Assembly: GCA_003526465.1 (NCBI GenBank)
Contig: DPWD01000089.1
Coordinates: 1 to 9,115, forward strand
Direction: 5' to 3'
DNA: 9,115 nucleotides
From: Hyphomonadaceae bacterium
Lineage (GTDB): Bacteria > Pseudomonadota > Alphaproteobacteria > Caulobacterales > Aquidulcibacteraceae
Part shown: piece by piece, positions 1 to 6,251 of the stretch
How the letters are laid out: the number at the start of each line of letters is the position of its first letter
How positions within the stretch are numbered: position 1 is the stretch's first letter
Position numbers and translations under genes: made by a program
Notes under the pieces: model-generated
What the model was told of the DNA's origin: nothing
The model's database searches: none
The model's input: the letters and a program-made list of their open reading frames with translations, nothing else

Positions 1-1
1 G

Positions 2-634
2 CCCGTCGCGGAAACCAGGGCGGCCGCTCCCGCGCAAGACAAAGCCGCCGCGTCGCAAGGCGCGCCGGCTCCGACCGGCCGCGAAGGAATTCTCACCAAT
101 CCCTCCGGGGACGATATGATCGCCCTCGTCTATAGTGTCTCCGGAGCGCCGGCTCCGATCGAAAAATGGGTGAATGAAAAAGTCCGCTATACGGCGCCGT
201 TGGACCGCCCGCGGCAGCGGGAAGAGTCGACCGCGGCGTTCAATGCGCTCATGCAGTCGGTTTCAGATGCGGGCTTTCTCCAGCTTGAGATCAACGCCGA
301 TCTTTCGGAGTACGATCCGACCTATAACGAGTTTCTGATAAGTGACCTCGGCGCAGCCTCGTACCTCACCTTCCAGAGCGAAACGACGTTCGAAAAGACG
401 TCAGTCAAATTCCGCAACGGCGCGAAGGCGCAAGTCTGGAGCGTCCCGCGCGAAGAGTTCCAGAGCGTCGCCGACAAAATGACCATAGGGCATGCAGTGC
501 GGTTGCTGTTGACGCTGAAGATTGTCGGAGCAACGCCGGCTGCCAACGGAGGGACAATCCACACGGACGTCGTTGAATACGAGATCTTCGATCAAGTGAA
601 TAGCGCCCGCCTCGGACGCGTGCGCGTTGAGTAA
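2..634 (+). CDS. Hypothetical protein, 5' end outside the window
   Basis: The frame is open from the first full codon at base 2 to the TAA at 632-634, giving 210 visible residues, so the true start almost certainly lies upstream. An ATG at 116 exists, but the codons before it read as ordinary protein (GREGILTNPSGDD just before that Met), so I do not take it as the start. The visible N-terminal part (about residues 1-30) is rich in Ala, Pro and Gln, like a linker after a signal peptide or membrane anchor. A mixed alpha/beta-looking domain follows, without cysteines or recognisable catalytic motifs. I do not recognise the family. A periplasmic or envelope role is an inference from the linker and from the exported protein encoded next door. 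The reading frame is intact and has normal codon use. Confidence 0.7.
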   Translation, partial: PVAETRAAAPAQDKAAASQGAPAPTGREGILTNPSGDDMIALVYSVSGAPAPIEKWVNEKVRYTAPLDRPRQREESTAAFNALMQSVSDAGFLQLEINADLSEYDPTYNEFLISDLGAASYLTFQSETTFEKTSVKFRNGAKAQVWSVPREEFQSVADKMTIGHAVRLLLTLKIVGATPAANGGTIHTDVVEYEIFDQVNSARLGRVRVE

Positions 635-691
635 GATCACACTGGTGATAGTCACAATGGCGAAGAAGAAGGCCGCGTGACACGGAAGTCA

Positions 692-751
692 GCGGGGGAG
701 AGGCCGGCGCCCACGCCTGGTCGCGTCAGTCGAAGCTTTCCACTCCCCCGC
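692..751. repeat. Inverted repeat (hairpin) between two left-hand genes
   Basis: GCGGGGGAG at 692-700 is exactly complementary to CTCCCCCGC at 743-751, with a 42-base spacer that holds a smaller AGGC/GCCT stem (701-718). It lies in the 186-base gap after the 634 stop. It could act as a factor-dependent or attenuating structure for the upstream gene; there is no U-run, so it is not a classical intrinsic terminator. The rest of the gap (635-820) holds nothing else I can name. Confidence 0.4.
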
Positions 752-820
752 CCGTCGCCAGTGAAGCAGTCGGAAGAAAAGTCTGTCATTGCAGGTCAAT
801 GCTTGGAAGTGGAAAACAAT

Positions 821-1312
821 ATGAGGAAATTCTTGATGAAATCGCCTGCCGCTGCTCTCGCTTTGTCTTTCGCAGCGCTGAGCCTTGGTCCGGCCTTTGG
901 CCAATCGCAACCACCTACGGTTCAAGACAGATTTTTGTTCAATTGCGAAGGCTCCGAGACCATAGACGCCAATGGCGCGCGCGTCGCGACGATCCGCATC
1001 TGGTGGGATAACAGCAAGCAACGCGACCCGGAGACCGGGGAACTTCTTTGGCGAGACAAGCTCTACGTTCAAGCCAACATGATCCGTCCGACTAACCCTC
1101 GCGTCCAAGACCTGCCGACCGATCGCAACGAATACACGATTACAGCGACCGCTTTCGGCAGGACAAAACTTATCGATCCGCAAGGCTCATTCAGGATCGG
1201 GCGCAGCACCGGTGGAGAGATGACCTACACGGTGTATCCATTGCAGGCGCCGGCCCCGCGCAAACCTGGATGCTATCCAACGGGCTGGAATCCGACAGCG
1301 CGCGGATTTTAG
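821..1312 (+). CDS. Small secreted protein of unknown function
   Basis: This encodes 163 residues. The N-terminus is a clear signal peptide: a basic start (MRKFLMK), a hydrophobic core (about residues 10-24, AALALSFAALSLG) and a probable cleavage site after the Ala-Phe-Gly near residues 26-28, so the product is expected in the periplasm or outside the cell. The frame stays open upstream to about 677, but those 48 codons (Arg/Pro/Ser rich, over a hairpin) do not look like protein and would bury the signal peptide, so I chose ATG 821, with GGAAGTGGA just upstream. ATG 836 is an alternative. The mature part has two cysteines (in FNCEG and PGCYP) that could form a disulphide, and a beta-rich look. 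I do not recognise a family. The gene ends with TAG and no partner overlaps it. Confidence 0.65.
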   Translation: MRKFLMKSPAAALALSFAALSLGPAFGQSQPPTVQDRFLFNCEGSETIDANGARVATIRIWWDNSKQRDPETGELLWRDKLYVQANMIRPTNPRVQDLPTDRNEYTITATAFGRTKLIDPQGSFRIGRSTGGEMTYTVYPLQAPAPRKPGCYPTGWNPTARGF

Positions 1313-1461
1313 CGATCTGGCTGGAAGTGTGCTCTCGCGACACGCGCCCTCGACTTCCTGGGTAAACCGGCGAGTTCCCGTTCTGCTGGATGCTATATGG
1401 ATGCTGGAGCGGTTTTTCGGGCGGATTCTGCCGCCAATTGACTTCTAAGTCCTTGATTTTA

Positions 1462-1536
1462 TGGTGGGCGCGGCAGGGTTCGAACCTGCGACCCCTACGG
1501 TGTGAACGTAGTGCTCTACCGCTGAGCTACGCGCCC
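1462..1536 (-). tRNA. tRNA-Val (anticodon CAC)
   Basis: Read on the minus strand, the 75 bases fold as a full cloverleaf. The acceptor stem GGGCGCG pairs with CGCGCCC, the D-arm GCTC pairs with GAGC, and the anticodon stem CTACG/CGTAG encloses the loop TTCACAC. The T-arm is GCAGG-TTCGAAC-CCTGC. Discriminator A is followed by an encoded CCA (1462-1464 on the plus strand). The anticodon CAC reads GUG valine codons. It lies 53 bases downstream of the kinase gene on the same strand; I cannot point to its own promoter or to a T-run terminator. Confidence 0.96.
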
Positions 1537-1589
1537 TTTTCCGCCGGTGACGGCGTCGCGCGAACCTCTTAACGTCTGCGGGATTGAGG

Positions 1590-2735
1590 TCAAGCGGCGG
1601 CGTCGGACGCCCGGGCGGCGGCATGGACGCGATCGGCCGGCAGGATGATGAAAGCGCTGGTTCCCTCGCCCGGCGCTGAAACGATGCGCAATTCCCCGCC
1701 GTGAGCCTTCATCACCGCGTTCACCAGCGGCAGGCCGAGCCCAAGGCCTTCCTTCGACCGCCGCAGCGACATATCGGCCTGGCCGAACGGCAATTTCACC
1801 GCGTGAAGTTTTCCAGGCTCGATTCCAGGTCCGTTATCCCGCACCAGAATGGCGACGCCGCCGGATTTGGTCGCCGCCGCGCCGATGGTGATCGTCACCC
1901 CGGCGGGAGAGAATTTCGCCGCGTTCTCGATCAGTTTGCCGATCGATCGCATGATCAGGACGCGGTCGCAGCAGATCTCGATCGATCCGTCCCCGATCGC
2001 GCGCTTGATGGTCGCTTGCGCCGCGGCCAATCCCTTTTCGAGCGGCGCGAGCGCGCCGTCGATCAGCTCGCCGAGACCGGAATCGACGTCGTTGAGGGCG
2101 ATCGGGCCCGACCGCGCGTCCGACGCGAGCAGCATGTCCGACACCGAATTCAGCAGCCGTTTTCCGCCGTCGATGATGTAATCGGCGTATTCCTTGTGCA
2201 GATGATCGTTTTCGCGGTCGAATTGATCGGCGAGAATTTGCCCGAAACCGATGATGGCGTTCAGCGGCGTTCGAAGCTCGTGGCTCATCACCGACAGGAG
2301 GCTGTCCTTGAACCGCGATCCGGCCTCGGCCGCGTCGCGGGCGAGGCGCAACTCCCTCCGGTCCGTGCTGGCCTTGAGGACGAAGCGGACGGCCTGGGTG
2401 AACAGCGTCCAATTCATCGGCTTGGCCAGAAACGAGGTCGCGCCGGCGGCGAACGCCTGCTCGACGGCGTCGGGGCGCTCGCTGCCGGTGATGACAATCA
2501 CCGGAATCTCCGAATGGGTTTTATGGTCGCGGATCGCCTTGACGACGTCAAAGCCGTTCATGCCCGGCATGTCGATGTCGGAAATGACCAGATCGACGCC
2601 GTGGAGGCGCGAGAGGCCTTCCGCTCCGTCAGCGGCGCTGAGGGTCTCGTAGCCGGCTTCCGCGAGCTTTGCTGTCGCGAGCTCGCGCATGATCGGATCG
2701 TCGTCGATGATGAGGACGCGCGCGGTGTTCGCCAT
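1590..2735 (-). CDS. Receiver-histidine kinase hybrid (two-component signalling protein)
   Basis: The protein has 381 residues. An N-terminal receiver domain (about 5-122) has the acidic pair Asp11/Asp12, phospho-acceptor Asp53 (in SDIDMPGMNG), Thr83 and Lys105. A HisKA dimerisation domain follows (about 140-205), with phospho-His152 in SHELRTPLN. The ATPase domain (about 255-370) has an N-box at Asn271 (NAAKFS), the G1 box DNGPGI (300-305) and the G2 box GLGLGL (330-335). All residues for phosphorylation look intact. There is no membrane segment and no PAS or other sensor domain, so it is a soluble kinase that probably takes its input through its own receiver, for example by phosphorelay. 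The start is supported by AGGGGAG (2743-2749) seven bases before ATG. It is divergent from the membrane-sensor fragment at 2923, with 187 bases between; co-function with that sensor is only an inference. Partners and target are unknown. Confidence 0.92.
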   Translation of the reverse strand: MANTARVLIIDDDPIMRELATAKLAEAGYETLSAADGAEGLSRLHGVDLVISDIDMPGMNGFDVVKAIRDHKTHSEIPVIVITGSERPDAVEQAFAAGATSFLAKPMNWTLFTQAVRFVLKASTDRRELRLARDAAEAGSRFKDSLLSVMSHELRTPLNAIIGFGQILADQFDRENDHLHKEYADYIIDGGKRLLNSVSDMLLASDARSGPIALNDVDSGLGELIDGALAPLEKGLAAAQATIKRAIGDGSIEICCDRVLIMRSIGKLIENAAKFSPAGVTITIGAAATKSGGVAILVRDNGPGIEPGKLHAVKLPFGQADMSLRRSKEGLGLGLPLVNAVMKAHGGELRIVSAPGEGTSAFIILPADRVHAAARASDAAA

Positions 2736-2922
2736 CAGGCAACTCCCCTAATCGCGCACCGTCGCCCCCGAAACGCTCGCGCAAGTTCTGAAGGAATTTC
2801 CTCCAATTGTACGAACAAGGCGTTAATGCTCGACATATTCGGAGATGAAACGCCCGGCATTTCAAGCAAATCGCAATCAATTTCAGTCATTTTGCCGGAA
2901 ATCGCCTGGAGACCCTATCGCC

Positions 2923-3300
2923 GTGGCCGTCCGCCGGACCTCGCTCAGAAGCCAGCTGACCTCACTGGTCGTGATCGCCGTGTTCGGCGCGGTCGCGCTC
3001 GCGACCGCGTCGTATGTCTGGCGGGAAGTCAGTCAATATGGCGACCAACGCACCCGCGAGCTTCAATTGAGCGCCACGGTGTTTTCGGCGACCATCTCAA
3101 ACGCGGTCGCGTCGGGGGACCAGCGATCGGCCTACGAAGCGTTGCGCGCGATCGACCGCATGCCGAGCCTTAATCATGTGCGCGTCGAGCGCGCCGACGG
3201 CTCGGTCACGCAGCTAGGCGCAACGGGCAAGGCTGAGCTAGAAGCCGGCGATGTGTTTGTGATCGAAACGCCTGGCGGCGGCGGTTTTGGCGAAGCATAA
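2923..3300 (+). CDS. Hybrid ORF: membrane-sensor N-terminus joined in frame to an oxoprolinase C-terminal tail
   Basis: One open frame encodes 125 residues from GTG 2923 (CTGGAG at 2906-2911 upstream); ATG 2845 is an in-frame alternative with no spacing to its GGAG. Residues 1-93 look like the start of a Rhizobiales-type membrane signalling protein (sensor kinase or diguanylate cyclase): a basic N-terminus (RRTSLRSQ), one transmembrane helix (about 13-32), then an extracytoplasmic helical region ending in VRVERADG. Such proteins normally run for hundreds more residues, but here no effector domain follows. From about residue 94 the frame reads as a hydantoinase B/5-oxoprolinase C-terminus, with the hallmark GDVFVIETPGGGGFG at 109-123. 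The two parts do not belong to one known protein. The likely breakpoint is about 3184-3210. The frame is real; whether a product exists is doubtful. Confidence 0.6.
   Translation: MAVRRTSLRSQLTSLVVIAVFGAVALATASYVWREVSQYGDQRTRELQLSATVFSATISNAVASGDQRSAYEALRAIDRMPSLNHVRVERADGSVTQLGATGKAELEAGDVFVIETPGGGGFGEA
3199..3300 (+). pseudogene. 3' remnant of a hydantoinase B / 5-oxoprolinase gene
   Basis: The last ~33 codons before TAA 3298-3300 carry the pattern that closes HyuB/5-oxoprolinase proteins: a short beta strand, then GDVFVIETPGGGGFG. Full-length members are about 500-1200 residues and cleave 5-oxoproline or hydantoins with ATP; all of their catalytic part is missing here. The stop lies 20 bases before the DUF969 start, as expected for the first gene of the same operon. 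I therefore read this as the true 3' end of the upstream neighbour of DUF969, cut off at the junction. It is assigned on a short motif only. The left limit is approximate because VERADGS could belong to either parent. Confidence 0.6.
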
Positions 3301-3320
3301 GAAGAAGCGGGGGCGCGCGC

Positions 3321-4055
3321 ATGTTAGTTTTGCTCGGCATCGGCGTGGTCGTGCTCGGCTTCATCGTGCGCGCCAACCCGCTGCTGGTGGTGATGGCGGC
3401 GGCGCTCACGACCGGGCTGGCGGCGGCTTGGACGCCTGAGGCTGACCTGCAAAGCCTCTACGTGGCGGCGATCGCCACCATCGCTGCGTTCGGCAAGGCC
3501 TTCAACGACAGCCGCTATGTCAGCGTGGTCTGGCTGGTGCTTGCGGCGATTGGTTTGCTTGAGCGCGCGGGTCTGCAGGAGCGCGCGCGCATCGCTATTG
3601 CTCAACTACGCGCGGTTACAGTGGGGCGGCTGCTCGGCGTTTATTTCATTGTGCGTCAAGGCGCGGCGGCGTTGGGCCTCACCTCTCTCGGTGGGCACGC
3701 CCAGATGGTGCGCCCGCTGGTCGCGCCGATGGCGGAAGGCGCGGCGGAAACCAAGTTTGGCGCTTTGCCTGATCGCGAGCGCTTCCTGATCCGCTCGCAC
3801 GCCGCCGCCGCCGACAACATTGCGCTATTTTTCGGCGAGGACATTTTCATCGCCATCGCCTCCATCCTTCTGATCAAGGGGTTCCTCGAACAGAATGGCA
3901 TCGTCGTCGAGCCGCTGGAATTGTCGGTGTGGGCCATGCCGACGGCGATCGCGGCCTTGCTGATCCATGGCGCCCGGCTGTGGCTGCTGGACCGGCGCTT
4001 GAAGCGCGCGCTGGCGCCGCCGCCGGTGGCGCAAGAACAAGGCGTGCAGCCATGA
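3321..4055 (+). CDS. DUF969 family membrane protein, predicted 5-oxoproline transporter subunit
   Basis: This is a 244-residue integral inner-membrane protein. Hydrophobic segments lie at about 2-16, 20-37, 67-80, 102-120, 167-186 and 202-223. Conserved-looking stretches typical of DUF969 are LGLTSLGGHAQMVRPL (118-133) and AADNIALFFGEDIFIAI (163-179), which place polar and charged residues (His126, Arg131, Asp165, Asn166, Glu173, Asp174) in or near membrane segments. The length matches the family. DUF969 and DUF979 proteins are encoded side by side in many bacteria, often near pyroglutamyl peptidase or oxoprolinase, and database naming treats them as a predicted 5-oxoproline transporter; I rely on memory for this. 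The upstream oxoprolinase tail fits. Its TGA overlaps the next ATG as ATGA (4052-4055), indicating translational coupling. The transport direction and substrate are inferred, not shown by the sequence. Confidence 0.85.
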   Translation: MLVLLGIGVVVLGFIVRANPLLVVMAAALTTGLAAAWTPEADLQSLYVAAIATIAAFGKAFNDSRYVSVVWLVLAAIGLLERAGLQERARIAIAQLRAVTVGRLLGVYFIVRQGAAALGLTSLGGHAQMVRPLVAPMAEGAAETKFGALPDRERFLIRSHAAAADNIALFFGEDIFIAIASILLIKGFLEQNGIVVEPLELSVWAMPTAIAALLIHGARLWLLDRRLKRALAPPPVAQEQGVQP

Positions 4056-5014
4056 TCACGCTCGCACATGTTTACATTGTCGGAGGCTTGTTCTTTGCTG
4101 CTGTTTCGATCTTGTCCCTACGCGATGGCGCCAACCCAAGGCGCGTGCGCAACTTCGCATTTTGGGGATTGCTGGCGGTAAGTTTTCTTGCAGGGCAGTT
4201 TCTAGGCGACCTGGGCAACGGCGTGCTTGTGCTGGGTCTGGTCGCGCTGGCGGCGCTCGGCCTGGGGCAGGGTAGGCCGGAGACCACATCGCCTGAGCAA
4301 CGTCGCGCAAGCGCGGAGCGGCGCGGCAATCTCTTGTTTCTCCCGGCGCTCATCATCCCGGCAGTCGCGTTGGCGGGAACCATGGCGGCAAAACAGACGC
4401 AGTGGGGGCCGCTTCTTATCGATCCCGCGCAGGCGACTTTGGTTTCGCTGGTGCTGGGCGTGCTGATCGCGCTCGGCGTGCTGATGTTGTGGCTGCGCCC
4501 GCCGCTTGTGGCCCCGCTGCAGGAGGGGCGCAGGCTCCTCGACTCGGTGGGCTGGGCGGTGATCCTGCCGCAAATGCTGGCTTCGCTCGGCGCGGTTTTT
4601 CTCGCGGCGGGAGTCGGCGAGCAGGTTGGCGCCGTGTTCGCGCAATATATCCCACTCGACTCGCGGACCGTGGCGGTTGCCGCCTACTGTATTGGGATGG
4701 CGCTCTTCACCATCATCATGGGCAATGCCTTCGCGGCGTTTCCGGTGATGACGGCGGCGGTCGGTCTGCCGTTCGTTGTTGGTGAATTCGGCGGCGACCC
4801 AGCGCGGGTTTGCGCGATCGGCATGCTCGCGGGCTTCTGCGGCACGCTGATGACGCCGATGGCGGCGAACTTCAACGTCGTTCCCGCCAATCTGCTCGAG
4901 CTGCCCGATCGCAACGCCGCGCTGAACGGAGTGATCCGCGCGCAAATCCCCACCGCGATCCCGCTTCTGCTCGCCAACATCGTTTTGATGCGCCTCCTGG
5001 CTTTTCCAGCATGA
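4052..5014 (+). CDS. DUF979 family membrane protein, predicted 5-oxoproline transporter subunit
   Basis: The protein has 320 residues and is strongly hydrophobic, with about eight to ten membrane segments, starting at residues 4-23 and 36-52. Two family-like motifs stand out: GNAFAAFPVMTAAVG (224-238), and GFCGTLMTPMAANFNVVPA (261-279), a Gly/Pro/Asn-rich stretch that could line a substrate path. ATG 4052 was chosen because it overlaps the DUF969 stop and gives the usual N-terminus; the frame is open about 40 codons further upstream, but only as a shadow of DUF969. The end overlaps the next gene as ATGA (5011-5014). Together with DUF969 it probably forms one permease for 5-oxoproline or a related pyroglutamyl compound. 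The gene is intact. Confidence 0.87.
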   Translation: MITLAHVYIVGGLFFAAVSILSLRDGANPRRVRNFAFWGLLAVSFLAGQFLGDLGNGVLVLGLVALAALGLGQGRPETTSPEQRRASAERRGNLLFLPALIIPAVALAGTMAAKQTQWGPLLIDPAQATLVSLVLGVLIALGVLMLWLRPPLVAPLQEGRRLLDSVGWAVILPQMLASLGAVFLAAGVGEQVGAVFAQYIPLDSRTVAVAAYCIGMALFTIIMGNAFAAFPVMTAAVGLPFVVGEFGGDPARVCAIGMLAGFCGTLMTPMAANFNVVPANLLELPDRNAALNGVIRAQIPTAIPLLLANIVLMRLLAFPA

Positions 5015-6024
5015 CAATGCTCACCCGCGACATCGCCGAGAAATTCGCCGCCCTCGCGCTTGCTCACGTGAGCCGCGAATACCCCAACAAGCTCGACCAC
5101 GTGCTCGTAAGCGCGGCGGACGCGCTCGGCCCTCGCGCGCTGCATCCGATTTTCTTTGGCAGTTTCGACTGGCACTCGTGCGTGCACGGCTATTGGCTGT
5201 TGGCGCGGCTGCTGCGCCGATACCCGGACTTGTCGCTTGCTGGCGAGATCGAGGCGCTGTTCGATGCGCGCTTCACGGAAGAAAACGTCAAAGTCGAGTG
5301 CGCCTATCTAGACCGCCCAAGCGCGCGCGGCTTCGAGCGCCCCTATGGCTGGGCCTGGCTCTTGGCGCTGCAGGCCGAACTCGAACGCCACGGTCATGGC
5401 GCCGGAGGGCGCGCGGCGGAGACGCTGGTGCCTCTGGCGTCGCGGTTTGCGCGGCGCTTCGCGGATTTTCTGCCGCTCAGCGTTTATCCCGTCCGCACCG
5501 GCGTCCATTCCTCGACGGCATTCGCGCTGCGCCTCGCCGCTGATTATGCCGAACCCGCAGACCCGGGTCTTTTCGCCTTGATGCGCGACAAAGCCTTGGC
5601 CTGGTACAGCGGCGACCGCAACGCCCAAGCCTGGGAGCCGAGCCAGGATGACTTTCTTTCGCCCACGCTCATGCAAGCCGAATGCATGCGCCGCTTCCTT
5701 GCGCCAGCTGAGTTTCGCGCCTGGTTCGGGAAGTTTCTTCCAAACGCTGGCGACGGCGCGCCCGCCTCGCTGTTCACGCCGGCTCGGGTCAGCGATCGCA
5801 GCGATGGCAAGATTGCTCATCTCGACGGACTAAACTTCTCCCGCGCCTGGTGTTGGCGTTCGATCGCCGCCGCGTTCGCCGCCGATAGCACTTTGGCGCT
5901 AAGCGCTTGTGGCGCCGCCGAGGCGCACATCGCAGCGAGCCTCCCGCACGTGGCCGGCGACTATATGGGAGAACATTGGCTGGCCACGTTCGCGCTGCTC
6001 GCGCTCGACCAGGGCGCGCCGTGA
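5011..6024 (+). CDS. DUF2891 domain-containing protein
   Basis: The protein has 337 residues, is soluble, and shows no signal peptide or membrane helix, so it is probably cytoplasmic. The helical, Trp/His-rich pattern fits DUF2891: HPIFFGSFDWHSCVHGYW (45-62), GVHSSTAFAL (164-173), EPSQDDFLSP (209-218), HLDGLNFSRAWCW (270-282) and GDYMGEHWLATF (316-327). The repeated Asp/His/Trp/Glu clusters look like an enzyme active site within an alpha-helical fold, possibly a toroid; that is my inference, as the biochemical role is unknown to me. The start at ATG 5011 is set by the four-base overlap with DUF979. Being the third coupled gene of this operon suggests work on the same substrate class as the transporter, for example releasing, modifying or sensing pyroglutamyl compounds. 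The frame extends upstream to 4810 only as a shadow. Confidence 0.85.
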   Translation: MTMLTRDIAEKFAALALAHVSREYPNKLDHVLVSAADALGPRALHPIFFGSFDWHSCVHGYWLLARLLRRYPDLSLAGEIEALFDARFTEENVKVECAYLDRPSARGFERPYGWAWLLALQAELERHGHGAGGRAAETLVPLASRFARRFADFLPLSVYPVRTGVHSSTAFALRLAADYAEPADPGLFALMRDKALAWYSGDRNAQAWEPSQDDFLSPTLMQAECMRRFLAPAEFRAWFGKFLPNAGDGAPASLFTPARVSDRSDGKIAHLDGLNFSRAWCWRSIAAAFAADSTLALSACGAAEAHIAASLPHVAGDYMGEHWLATFALLALDQGAP

Positions 6025-6033
6025 CAACGAGCA

Positions 6034-6182
6034 TTCCCCTCCCCCTTGCGGGGAGGGGGTAGGGGGTGGGGGTCAGCGCCGTGGTTGAGGAGTTCGCACT
6101 GTCGTAACTCTTCCCGAACCAGCGCCGCCGTTACCCCCCTCCGGCGCGCATGCGCTCGCCACCTCCCCCGCAAGGGGGAAGG
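6034..6182. repeat. GC-rich inverted-repeat element between convergent genes
   Basis: The left arm at 6036-6059 contains TCCCCCTTGCGGGG (6040-6053) and is itself near-palindromic. The right arm at 6161-6182 contains CCCCGCAAGGGGGA, the reverse complement of the left arm apart from small shifts. Inside lie a G-rich block (6060-6072) and a C-rich block (6131-6142) that pair again. Such elements of 100-200 bases are common between alphaproteobacterial genes. Here it fills most of the 227-base gap between the DUF2891 stop and the stop of the convergent flavoprotein, so it may end transcription from both sides. No coding sequence is convincing in this gap. Confidence 0.75.
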
Positions 6183-6251
6183 AACGCTGCTCGCCCGCGC
6201 CGCCGAGCGCTTGCTCAAAGTTTTCACCCGCTTTTGACCCGCGCGGCGATG

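Noticed and set aside
62..158. 13-base direct repeat GCGCCGGCTCCGA at 62-74 and 146-158
   Set aside because: It encodes the same GAPAP-like residues in one coding frame and is expected by chance in Ala/Pro-rich GC-rich sequence.
657..680. Seven-residue frame reading MAKKKAA followed by TGA
   Set aside because: It looks like the start of a common basic protein but is too short to support as a gene, and no continuation exists in another frame.
677..820. Upstream in-frame extension (48 codons) of the small secreted protein
   Set aside because: It lies over an inverted repeat, is Arg/Pro/Ser rich without protein character, and would place the signal peptide internally.
1266..1396. 11-base direct repeat CTGGATGCTAT at 1266-1276 and 1386-1396
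   Set aside because: Only two copies, no flanking structure and no element between them.
1420..1435. Hairpin GGCGG-ATTCT(G)-CCGCC between the secreted protein gene and the tRNA
   Set aside because: Short stem with no T-run on either strand, so not supported as a terminator.
1462..1536. tRNA-Val as an integration site for a mobile element explaining the two-block structure
   Set aside because: The block boundary lies 1.7 kb away, no second copy of the tRNA 3' end is seen, and there is no integrase gene.
2793..2818. Small inverted repeats GGAATTTCC and TTGTacgaACAA in the divergent gap
   Set aside because: They could be an operator, but they are short, match no site I know, and no regulator gene is near. 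Spacing also fails for an extracytoplasmic-sigma promoter of the GGAAC/CGTT type.
1701..3173. Long plus-strand open frame of 490 codons antisense to the kinase
   Set aside because: It is a GC-rich codon-position shadow of the kinase gene, very rich in Arg, Asp and His, with no domain pattern.
4202..5017. Minus-strand open frame of 271 codons opposite DUF979
   Set aside because: His/Arg/Gln-rich shadow of a clearly recognised membrane protein gene.
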